Source of the DNA: Enterobacteriaceae bacterium
Lineage (GTDB): Bacteria; Pseudomonadota; Gammaproteobacteria; Enterobacterales; Enterobacteriaceae
Direction: 5' to 3'
Length of the DNA: 64,000 nucleotides
Assembly (NCBI GenBank): GCA_902363335.1
Contig: CABIZV010000006.1
Coordinates: 289,284-353,283 of the forward strand
The first letter of the stretch is position 1; every line of letters begins with the position of its first letter. Shown here in pieces: positions 16,669 through 24,212 of this stretch. Under the pieces are notes generated by a model, which worked only from the letters and a program-made list of their open reading frames with translations, was not told the DNA's origin and did not search any database. The translations under genes and the position numbers were made by a program.

Positions 16669-18963
16669 GTGTCAGAGATGTTATCCATTGCGCTCTTTTT
16701 GGCTTCCATTGCAATCTATGCCTGGAAGGCAGGGCGAAATAGATGGTGGTTTGCCGCCACCCTAACGGTACTGGGCCTGTTTGTGGTCCTGAATATCACC
16801 CTGTACGCCAGCGACTACTTCACCGGCGATGGGATCAATGATGCGGTTCTCTACACCCTGACCAATAGCCTGACCGGCGCGGGCATCGGCAAATATATTC
16901 TCCCGGGCGTCGGGATTGTCGTCGCGCTTATCGCCGTATTTGGTGGCCTCGGCTGGCTGCTACGCCGACGTCGTCATCATCCTCACCACTTTGGTTACAG
17001 CCTGTTGGCGCTCATTCTCGCGGTGGGTTCTGTAGACGCCAGCCCGGCATTTCGTCAAATCAGTGAACTGGTAAAGTCTCAGTCACGCGACGGCGATCCT
17101 GACTTTGCGGCCTACTATAAAGAACCGTCCAAAACGATCCCCAATCCTAAACTGAACCTCGTCTATATTTACGGCGAGAGTCTTGAGCGCACCTATTTTG
17201 ACGAGCAGGCATTTCCTGACCTCGCACCGGAGCTTGGCGCGCTGAAAAATGAGGGACTGGATTTCAGCCACACTATGCAGCTTCCGGGCACCGACTACAC
17301 CATCGCGGGCATGGTCGCTTCGCAGTGCGGCATCCCATTATTTGCCCCGTTTGAAGGCAATGCTTCAGCCTCGTTGTCGAGCTTCTTCCCGCAAAATATC
17401 TGCCTTGGCGATATCCTGAAAAACTCCGGCTACCAGAACTATTTTGTACAGGGCGCTAACCTGCGCTTTGCCGGTAAAGACGTGTTCCTGAAGTCCCACG
17501 GTTTTGACCATCTGTACGGCGCGGAAGAGCTGAAAGGCACCGTCGCCGACCCGGCCTACAAAAACGACTGGGGCTACTACGACGACACCGTGCTGGACGA
17601 AGCGTGGAAGAAATTTGAAACGCTCTCGCGTGAGGGCAAACGCTTCTCGCTGTTCACCTTAACCGTCGACACCCACCACCCGGACGGTTTTATCTCCCGC
17701 AGCTGTAACCGCAAGCGTTATGACATCAACGGCAAGGCGAATCAGTCGTTTAGCGCGGTGGCCTGTAGCCAGGAGAGCATTGCCGAATTTATCAATAAGA
17801 TCAAAGCATCACCGTGGTTTAAGAACACGATAATCGTGGTTTCCTCCGACCATCTGGCGATGAAAAACACCGCCTGGGATGAGCTCAACAAGCTCGACCG
17901 TAGCAATCTGTTCTTCGTCATTCGCGGCGATAAACCGGATGCCCAGGAGCTGCTGGCGGTGAAGCGCAGCACCATGGATAACGGCGCGACGGTGCTCGAT
18001 TTGCTCGGCGGCGATAACTTTATTGGCCTTGGCCGCAGCAGCCTCTCCGGGCAGTCACTGTCCGAAGTATTCCTCAATATGAAAGAGAAAGTGCTGGCCT
18101 GGAAACCGGATATCATTCGTTTGTGGAACTTCCCGAAAGAGATCAAAAATTTCTCGGTCGATACTCAGAAAAATATGATCGCCTTCTCAGGCAGCCACTT
18201 CCGTCTGCCGCTGCTGCTGCGCGTGTCGGATAACCGCGTTGAACCGCTGCCGGAGAGTGAATACTCCGCGCCGCTGCGCTATCAGTTAGCCGATTTTGCG
18301 CCGCGCGATAACTTTGTGTGGGTCGACCGCTGCTACAAGATGGGGCAACTGTGGTCGACAGAATTATCCCTCTCCACCGACTGGTGCGTGTCTCAGGGCC
18401 AACTGGGCGGCGAGCAGAAAGTGCAGCACATTGATAAAGCCCTGTGGAACGGGAAAACGGAGTTTAAAGATACCGTCATTGATATGGTGCGTTACAAAGG
18501 TAACGTCGATACGCTGAAAACCGTTGATAACGATATCCGCTATAAGGCCGACAGCTTTATCTTTAACGTGGCAGGCGCGCCGGAAGAGGTGAAAAGCTTT
18601 AGCGGCATCTCCCGCCCTGAGTCGTGGGGGCGCTGGTCGAATGCGCAACTGGGCGAGCAGGTGAAGATTGAATATCAGCATCCGTTGCCCAAGCGCTTTG
18701 ATTTAGTGATTACCGCCAAAGCCTTTGGCCCGAATGCGGATAAACCGATTCCGGTACGCGTGGGCAAAAATGAGCAGATCCTGACGCTCAGTAACGACGT
18801 CACGACCACCACGCTGCACTTTGATAACCCGTCAGACGCCAGCACGCTGGTGATTGTGCCGCCGACCCCTCAGTCAACCAATGAGGGGAACATTCTCGGT
18901 CACTCACCGCGTCAGCTAGGGATTGGGATGGTGGAAATTAAAGTGGTGGCTTCAGAAGGTTAA
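16669..18963 (+). CDS. opgB: Phosphoglycerol transferase I, osmoregulated periplasmic glucans
   Basis: OpgB (MdoB) transfers sn-1-phosphoglycerol from phosphatidylglycerol to membrane-derived oligosaccharides on the outer face of the inner membrane. The 764-residue protein has about four N-terminal membrane segments (to about residue 125) and a large periplasmic alkaline-phosphatase-like domain. That domain has YIYGESLERTYF with the metal-ligating Glu and the catalytic Thr, TVDTHHPDGF, and VSSDHLAM. The start is GTG: a GAGGA ribosome site lies six bases before it, while the ATG at codon 4 is too far from any such site. The C-terminal half matches E. coli OpgB closely. Confidence 0.95.
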   Translation: MSEMLSIALFLASIAIYAWKAGRNRWWFAATLTVLGLFVVLNITLYASDYFTGDGINDAVLYTLTNSLTGAGIGKYILPGVGIVVALIAVFGGLGWLLRRRRHHPHHFGYSLLALILAVGSVDASPAFRQISELVKSQSRDGDPDFAAYYKEPSKTIPNPKLNLVYIYGESLERTYFDEQAFPDLAPELGALKNEGLDFSHTMQLPGTDYTIAGMVASQCGIPLFAPFEGNASASLSSFFPQNICLGDILKNSGYQNYFVQGANLRFAGKDVFLKSHGFDHLYGAEELKGTVADPAYKNDWGYYDDTVLDEAWKKFETLSREGKRFSLFTLTVDTHHPDGFISRSCNRKRYDINGKANQSFSAVACSQESIAEFINKIKASPWFKNTIIVVSSDHLAMKNTAWDELNKLDRSNLFFVIRGDKPDAQELLAVKRSTMDNGATVLDLLGGDNFIGLGRSSLSGQSLSEVFLNMKEKVLAWKPDIIRLWNFPKEIKNFSVDTQKNMIAFSGSHFRLPLLLRVSDNRVEPLPESEYSAPLRYQLADFAPRDNFVWVDRCYKMGQLWSTELSLSTDWCVSQGQLGGEQKVQHIDKALWNGKTEFKDTVIDMVRYKGNVDTLKTVDNDIRYKADSFIFNVAGAPEEVKSFSGISRPESWGRWSNAQLGEQVKIEYQHPLPKRFDLVITAKAFGPNADKPIPVRVGKNEQILTLSNDVTTTTLHFDNPSDASTLVIVPPTPQSTNEGNILGHSPRQLGIGMVEIKVVASEG

Positions 18964-18980
18964 TCGCATATTGCTTGACC

Positions 18981-19017
18981 TTAATTCCCTCCCGGCTTTG
19001 CACCGGGAGGGAATTAA
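18981..19017. terminator. Bidirectional terminator between opgB and tsr
   Basis: A perfect 15-bp stem, TTAATTCCCTCCCGG / CCGGGAGGGAATTAA, with a seven-base loop lies between two convergent genes. The A/T-rich ends of the stem provide U-rich tails in both directions. Confidence 0.85.
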
Positions 19018-19042
19018 CGCGCCCGGACTGGGCGCGTAGGTT

Positions 19043-20707
19043 TTAGAAGGTTTCCCAGTTTTCGCCGCTATCGGTCACGGCGGCTTTACGCAGCGTCGTC
19101 GGCGCAGGCGCTGCCGCGCTTGCTGGCTCACGCTCGGCATTGGCCTGGCCTTGCTGAATGCGGAACACCGCCACGGCCTGAGTCAGGCGGCTTGCCTGCT
19201 CTTCCAGCGCCGCTGCCGCTGCCGCCGATTCCTCGACCAGCGAGGCGTTCTGCTGGGTTACGCGATCCATTTCCGCTACTGCCAGCCCAACCTGGTCAAT
19301 ACCCCGGCTCTGCTCATCGGAAGCGGAGGCAATTTCCCCCATGATATCGGTCACGCGGGTGACCGCATTGACGATCTCACCCATGGTTTCACCGGCGCTT
19401 TCCACCAGCGTAGAACCGAGGTCAACGCGATTAACCGAGTCTTCAATCAGGCTCTTAATTTCGCGAGCGGCCTGGGCGCTGCGCTGCGCCAGGTTACGCA
19501 CTTCACCGGCGACAACCGCAAAGCCACGTCCCTGTTCACCGGCACGAGCCGCTTCCACCGCGGCATTCAGCGCCAGAATATTGGTCTGGAAGGCAATGCC
19601 GTCAATCACGCTGATAATATCGGCGATTTTCTGCGAACTGGCGGTGATATCACGCATGGTTTGCACGACGTTATCCACCACTTTACCGCCCTTCTGCGCG
19701 GTTTCCGATGCCGAGAGCGCCAGATGGCTGGCCTGACGGGCATTTTCGGCATTCTGCTTCACGGTGGCGGTGAGTTCTTCCATGCTGGCAGCGGTCTCTT
19801 CCAGCGAAGCAGCCTGCTCCTCGGTACGTGAAGAAAGATCGTTATTGCCCATGGCAATTTCACTCGCGCCGCTGTAAATCGCATCGGCACCCTGACGCAC
19901 TTCACCCACCGTGCGGGCGAGTTCGCCCTGCATGTGGCGCAGGGAGTGGGCCAGCTCGCCCATTTCGTTGTGGCTTTCAACATCGATGCGTTTAACCAGA
20001 TCGCCACCCGCAATATGGCGGATGCTGTCAATTAAACGATTCAGCGGCGCGATAAGTATTTTGCGCACGCCAAGCCAGACAAAGATGATCACCGCCAGTA
20101 CCACAATTATCACGCTAAACAGGATCCACATCGCCTGGGTGTAAGAGCTATTGCTGTCTTTCACCGCCATCTCGTACAGCCTGTCATTTTGCTGCCGATA
20201 GTTGTCGTAAGCTTTCTCAAAGCCGTCTTGATAACTCTGGGTTGGCTGATCGAAGAAGTCGTTGATCTTGCCAGCGCCGAGCAGTTGGATCAGTTCAGAC
20301 AATGCCCCGTGGTAGATATCGTAGTTACGCTGAATCTCCAGCGCCGCTGCTTCACTTTGACGCGGGTCGCGCGGCATTGCCTCATACTCAGTCCAGCGTT
20401 TTTCCGCTTCGGCCAGCGATTTGCTGGCAATCTGCATCAGTTCGGTCACGGTGGCTCCGCTGCCGATATTGTTCTGATCCATCATGTAGCGGATACCGGC
20501 ACGGTTTAGCGTGTTGCGGGTTTGCAACAGTGCAACCCAGCTACCGTTTAGACCGGATTGCTGCTGACGTACGGTTTGCAGGATGGTGAAGTTTTCTTTG
20601 TCATGCTTGAGTGAGTTAAAGAACAAACCACCCGATGCCAACTGCAACAGACCAAATAACACCAAAACCAGCACGAGGCTGGTGACGATTTTAAGACGGT
20701 TTAACAT
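19043..20707 (-). CDS. tsr: Serine chemoreceptor Tsr (methyl-accepting chemotaxis protein I)
   Basis: This transmembrane chemoreceptor senses serine and other stimuli and signals through CheW/CheA. It has 554 residues. TM1 is at about 8-30, a periplasmic four-helix ligand domain contains the serine-binding RYMMDQ region, and TM2 is at about 190-212. HAMP follows, then the cytoplasmic coiled coil with the hairpin tip ISVIDGIAFQTNILALNAAVEAARAGEQGRGFAVVAGEVR. It ends with NWETF, the CheR/CheB-docking pentapeptide. A GGAGG site precedes ATG 20707. The longer frame to 20797 is rejected because it spans the promoter. It is adjacent to opgB here, unlike K-12, where the lgo genes intervene. Confidence 0.96.
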   Translation of the reverse strand: MLNRLKIVTSLVLVLVLFGLLQLASGGLFFNSLKHDKENFTILQTVRQQQSGLNGSWVALLQTRNTLNRAGIRYMMDQNNIGSGATVTELMQIASKSLAEAEKRWTEYEAMPRDPRQSEAAALEIQRNYDIYHGALSELIQLLGAGKINDFFDQPTQSYQDGFEKAYDNYRQQNDRLYEMAVKDSNSSYTQAMWILFSVIIVVLAVIIFVWLGVRKILIAPLNRLIDSIRHIAGGDLVKRIDVESHNEMGELAHSLRHMQGELARTVGEVRQGADAIYSGASEIAMGNNDLSSRTEEQAASLEETAASMEELTATVKQNAENARQASHLALSASETAQKGGKVVDNVVQTMRDITASSQKIADIISVIDGIAFQTNILALNAAVEAARAGEQGRGFAVVAGEVRNLAQRSAQAAREIKSLIEDSVNRVDLGSTLVESAGETMGEIVNAVTRVTDIMGEIASASDEQSRGIDQVGLAVAEMDRVTQQNASLVEESAAAAAALEEQASRLTQAVAVFRIQQGQANAEREPASAAAPAPTTLRKAAVTDSGENWETF

Positions 20708-20736
20708 GTTTCTCTTTCCTCCAGGCGAATAACAAT

Positions 20737-20763
20737 TTTTCGGCGGGAAAAAGAAAAACTTTA
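20737..20763 (-). promoter_or_regulatory. Sigma-28 (FliA) promoter of tsr
   Basis: Read on the minus strand, TAAAGTTT (20763-20756) and GCCGAAAA (20744-20737) are separated by 11 bases. This matches the class-3 flagellar consensus TAAAGTTT-N11-GCCGATAA at 15 of 16 positions. The -10 element ends 29 bases before the tsr ATG. Confidence 0.88.
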
Positions 20764-20810
20764 TAGAAATTGTGACTATTAATGCCGGGAATGGCACGAT
20801 TTTACGTCAG

Positions 20811-21012
20811 CCGTGAGGGGGTCCCCGGGGTCGGCGTAAAGGCTTGGTCCAGGCTACCGACTGGTGTAGGCCGGATAAGGCGTAGCCGCCATCCGGCAAT
20901 GTGCGCGGTTATGCCTGATGGCGCGTAGCTTATCAGGCCTACATGTTGCCAATGCCCACAGTATCTACATTTGTGGGTAGGAGGTAGCCCGGCCAAGCGC
21001 AGCGCCGCCGGG
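20811..21012. repeat. Composite REP cluster with two repeat families
   Basis: Three blocks follow one another. The first (20811-20860) is related to CCCCGGGGTCGGCGTAAAGG and recurs near 47725 and 63692. The second is a classical BIME (20865-20943) with TGTAGGCCGGATAAGGCG and its inverted partner. The third is a GTAGCCCGGCCAAGCGCAGC unit (20984-21012), also seen at 32638 and 47766. No gene lies between the tsr promoter and 21024. Confidence 0.85.
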
Positions 21013-21023
21013 AATGCTCTGGA

Positions 21024-22034
21024 TTATCCGCGCAGCGCGCAAATCTCATCATACAGGCGACGAGGAATCTCCAGTCCCTGTTTCTCACTGAGCTCACGCG
21101 CCAGATAGCGACGTTCACCCGGCAATCTCGCCCCCTGTGCCTGCATCCCGCTAAACAGAGTTTCGGCGCGTGCCAGATGCGCATTAGCTTCTGTCCCCAG
21201 GAAACGCTGCGGGTCGAGCGCCAGAATCAATTCACCACCGTACGGCAGGCCACCCGCCCCGTTATCCCACGCCAGGGATTCGGCGCTGGTCATATCGCCA
21301 ATCAGCGGCCCGGCAAACAGTTCGACCATCGCCGCCAGCGCAGATCCTTTATGACCGCCAAAGGTCAGCATTGCCCCCTCCAGCACCGCCTGTGGATCGG
21401 TGGTTGGCTGCCCGTCGCTATCGATCCCCCAGCCTTCTGGAATCGCCTTGCCCGCCCGCTGATGTAGCTGAATTTCCCCGCGCGCCGCCGCACTGGTCGC
21501 CATATCAAAAATAAACGGCGGCTTGTCGCCGCGTGGCCAGCCAAAGGCAATCGGGTTGGTACCAAATAGCGGTTGAGTGCCACCAGCCGGTGCCACCCAG
21601 GCGTGGCTTGGCGTACAGGCATAGCCCACCAGCCCAACATCGGTCAGCGGTTCCACGTCGGCAAACAGCGCCGAAAAATGCACACAATGATTAATCGCCA
21701 GCGCCGCAATGCCGCATTGCCGCGCTTTCTCAATCAGCAGCGGCAGCGCCTGCTCGTATGCACACAGCGAATACGCGCCCCGAGCGTCCGCTTTAACGAT
21801 GGCCGGTGCCTGATCAACGATGACCGGCTTCGCATCAGCTGACACCTTGCCCTTGCGCAGCGTCTCCACAATCCCCAATAGCCGCCACAGGCCGTGCGAC
21901 GCGCAACCGTCACGTTCGCCCGCCGTCACGTTGCGCGCAATCGCGTCGGCGTGAGGTTGGGAAAATCCATTCGAGCGCAAAACCTCAAGGGCTAGCGCAT
22001 AGGCATCATTGAGCGCGATGTTTACCGTGGTCAT
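21024..22034 (-). CDS. Ldh2-family NAD(P)H-dependent 2-oxoacid reductase
   Basis: This 336-residue protein belongs to the malate/L-lactate dehydrogenase type 2 family (YiaK, AllD, DpkA), whose members reduce 2-oxoacids or cyclic imines. Recognisable blocks are ASHGLWRLLGIVETLRKG at about residues 44-61, HCVHFSALFADVEPL with the catalytic histidine region, GTNPIAFGWP, FDMATSAAARGEI and GGHKGSALAAMVELFAGPL. It follows lgoD by 98 bases on the same strand, so a role in hexonate or uronate metabolism is plausible. The true substrate (diketogulonate, piperideine-2-carboxylate, ureidoglycolate and so on) cannot be told from sequence. Confidence 0.8.
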   Translation of the reverse strand: MTTVNIALNDAYALALEVLRSNGFSQPHADAIARNVTAGERDGCASHGLWRLLGIVETLRKGKVSADAKPVIVDQAPAIVKADARGAYSLCAYEQALPLLIEKARQCGIAALAINHCVHFSALFADVEPLTDVGLVGYACTPSHAWVAPAGGTQPLFGTNPIAFGWPRGDKPPFIFDMATSAAARGEIQLHQRAGKAIPEGWGIDSDGQPTTDPQAVLEGAMLTFGGHKGSALAAMVELFAGPLIGDMTSAESLAWDNGAGGLPYGGELILALDPQRFLGTEANAHLARAETLFSGMQAQGARLPGERRYLARELSEKQGLEIPRRLYDEICALRG

Positions 22035-22132
22035 TCTTGTTCTCCAGAGTGTCAGGCAGGTAGAGGCGCGGGTTTTACTTAGTTAACATAGTGATTTTCA
22101 TCACATTTATAGGGAGCCGCGCCAGCGATGTT

Positions 22133-23149
22133 CTATCCGAACTCTATCACGCCTTTAATCAACTGTGGATTGTTGATGACCTCATGCTCATAGGTGCTAC
22201 CCAGTTCATCAAAGCGCAACCGATGGGTCAGTAGCATCTCCGCGCGCAGCAATCCGCGCTGCATCAGCTCCCCAACGTGCGCAAAGTCCGCCGCCGTCGC
22301 ATTGCGGCTGCCCATCAAGGTGGTCTCTTTTTTATGAAACTCCGGGTCAGAAAACTGTAAATCACCTTTAAACAGGCCAACAAAGACAATGCAGCCGCCG
22401 TGGCGGATCAGACTCACCGCCTGATTCATCGACTGCGGGCTGCCGGTGGCGTCGATCACCGTCTGCGGTAAATTACCGCTAAAACCATCACGTAATCGAT
22501 CGTGGAAATCCGCGGCCAGCGGATCCAGCGTTGGCAGATCCAACTGGCGAGCCACATGATCGCACCGTTGCGGACGGGTATCCGCAACCATCACCTGCGC
22601 CCCATGTGCTTTGGCGATTGCCGCCGCGCCCAGACCAATCGGCCCGGCGCCCACCACCAGTACCGCGTCCCCCGGTTGAACTGACGCCCGTCGCACCGCA
22701 TGCGCGCTGATGGCGAAGGGTTCAATCAGCGCCACGGCTTCTGGCGCAACGCCTTCAGCCAGCAGGATATTTTGCTGCGGCACGCTCAGGTATTCACTGA
22801 ACCCACCGTCGCGATGGACACCGATCACCGCGATATTTTCGCAGCAGTTGGTTCGTCCACTACGACAGGCGCTACACTCATGGCAGGCGACATATGGGAT
22901 CACCGCCACCTGCTGCCCTACGCGCCACGAGTTCACACCGCTACCCAACGCCGCGATGTCGCCACAAATCTCATGGCCTAAAACTCTCGGATAGCTGAAA
23001 AAAGGCTGTTTACCGCCCCAGGCATGAATATCGGTTCCGCAAATCCCCACCCTCTTAACTTTTATTAACACCTCATCTTGTTGGGGTTCTGGAATATTCC
23101 GGCATTGCCACATTAATTCCCCCGGTTGCTGACAGACTAATGTTTTCAT
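22133..23149 (-). CDS. lgoD: L-galactonate 5-dehydrogenase LgoD
   Basis: This zinc-dependent medium-chain dehydrogenase oxidises L-galactonate to D-tagaturonate, which enters the hexuronate pathway. It has 338 residues. The catalytic zinc site is in GICGTDIHAWGG, the structural zinc cysteines are in CHECSACRSGRTNCC, and the nucleotide fold is GAGPIGLGAAAIA. It is close to K-12 YjjN/LgoD over its full length. It is divergent from the regulator lgoR with a 145-base shared promoter region. The transporter gene lgoT found beside it in K-12 is absent from this window. Confidence 0.92.
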   Translation of the reverse strand: MKTLVCQQPGELMWQCRNIPEPQQDEVLIKVKRVGICGTDIHAWGGKQPFFSYPRVLGHEICGDIAALGSGVNSWRVGQQVAVIPYVACHECSACRSGRTNCCENIAVIGVHRDGGFSEYLSVPQQNILLAEGVAPEAVALIEPFAISAHAVRRASVQPGDAVLVVGAGPIGLGAAAIAKAHGAQVMVADTRPQRCDHVARQLDLPTLDPLAADFHDRLRDGFSGNLPQTVIDATGSPQSMNQAVSLIRHGGCIVFVGLFKGDLQFSDPEFHKKETTLMGSRNATAADFAHVGELMQRGLLRAEMLLTHRLRFDELGSTYEHEVINNPQLIKGVIEFG

Positions 23150-23294
23150 TATTCTCTTCTCCGCTTCTTCTTTTTCGTTATCCTTGTTATTGTCGATAAG
23201 CAGATATTTCCTCAGCGGCGTGATTCATTGTTGTGAATATCAGCGCAGAAAGATGTTTTAAATTCGTCTTTAATCATCAGCAGGAGGAAGCGCA

Positions 23295-24212
23295 ATGAGC
23301 CGTTCGCAGAATTTACGTCGCAGCGTGGTGAACCAAATAATTGAAGGCATTGCGAAAGGGCACATCCCCTCGCCGCTGCCGGTACAGTCAGCGCTCGCCG
23401 AAATGTTCAACATCAGCCGCACCACCGTCAGGCATATGCTTTCACATCTTGAACAGCGCGGCGTGCTGGAAAAAATAGGCAGCGATTACATCATCATACG
23501 CAAGCCCGACGCGCTGGATGGCTTCGAATGTACCGATGCCTCGCTGGAGGAACAGACGCGCATTTTTGAACAGGCATTTTTCTCGATGATAAACCAGAGG
23601 CAGCTTAAAGCCGGGGAGGTCATTAGTGAAATTCAGCTGGCAAAAATGGCTGGCGTGAGCCCCGTTGCCGCCCGAGAATACTTATTGAAATTTGGCCGTT
23701 ATAACCTAATTGTCAGTGAAAAACGCGGGCTGTGGCGGATGAAAAATTTCGACCGCCAGTATGCCGAGCAGCTTTTTGAATTGCGTGAAATGTTAGAGTT
23801 ACATGCTCTTCAGCGTTTTTTAATCTTACCCGATGACGATCCACGTTGGTTGCAGGCAAAAACCTTACTGGAATATCACCGACAATTAAGAGACAGCATT
23901 GGCGACAATGTTAAAACGTTCTCTCAGCTTGATCATGAATTTCATGGTTTATTACTCTCCGCTGCCGATAATATATTTTTCAATCAGTCGCTGGAAATTA
24001 TCTCGGTTATTTTCCACTTCCATTATCAATGGGATGAAAGCGATCTAAAACAGCGCAATATTATCGCTATTGATGAACATATGATGATTTTGATCGCGCT
24101 TATCTGCCGAAACGATCTGGATGCCACGATGGCGCTACGCAATCATTTGATGACGGCAAAGCAGTCGATGATCCGTTCTATCGATCAAACTGCCTGCCGC
24201 TTATCCGTTTAA
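23295..24212 (+). CDS. lgoR: GntR-family regulator LgoR
   Basis: LgoR (YjjM) controls the L-galactonate genes in E. coli. The 305-residue protein has an N-terminal winged helix (SALAEMFNISRTTVRHMLSHLEQRGVLEKIG) and, unusually, a second GntR-like helix-turn-helix region (EVISEIQLAKMAGVSPVAAREYLLKFGRYNLI) before a FadR/FCD-type C-terminal effector domain. This layout matches K-12 YjjM. A GGAGGAAG ribosome site lies close to the ATG. Its stop overlaps the end of the convergent GH28 gene by four bases, with no terminator visible between them. Confidence 0.92.
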   Translation: MSRSQNLRRSVVNQIIEGIAKGHIPSPLPVQSALAEMFNISRTTVRHMLSHLEQRGVLEKIGSDYIIIRKPDALDGFECTDASLEEQTRIFEQAFFSMINQRQLKAGEVISEIQLAKMAGVSPVAAREYLLKFGRYNLIVSEKRGLWRMKNFDRQYAEQLFELREMLELHALQRFLILPDDDPRWLQAKTLLEYHRQLRDSIGDNVKTFSQLDHEFHGLLLSAADNIFFNQSLEIISVIFHFHYQWDESDLKQRNIIAIDEHMMILIALICRNDLDATMALRNHLMTAKQSMIRSIDQTACRLSV

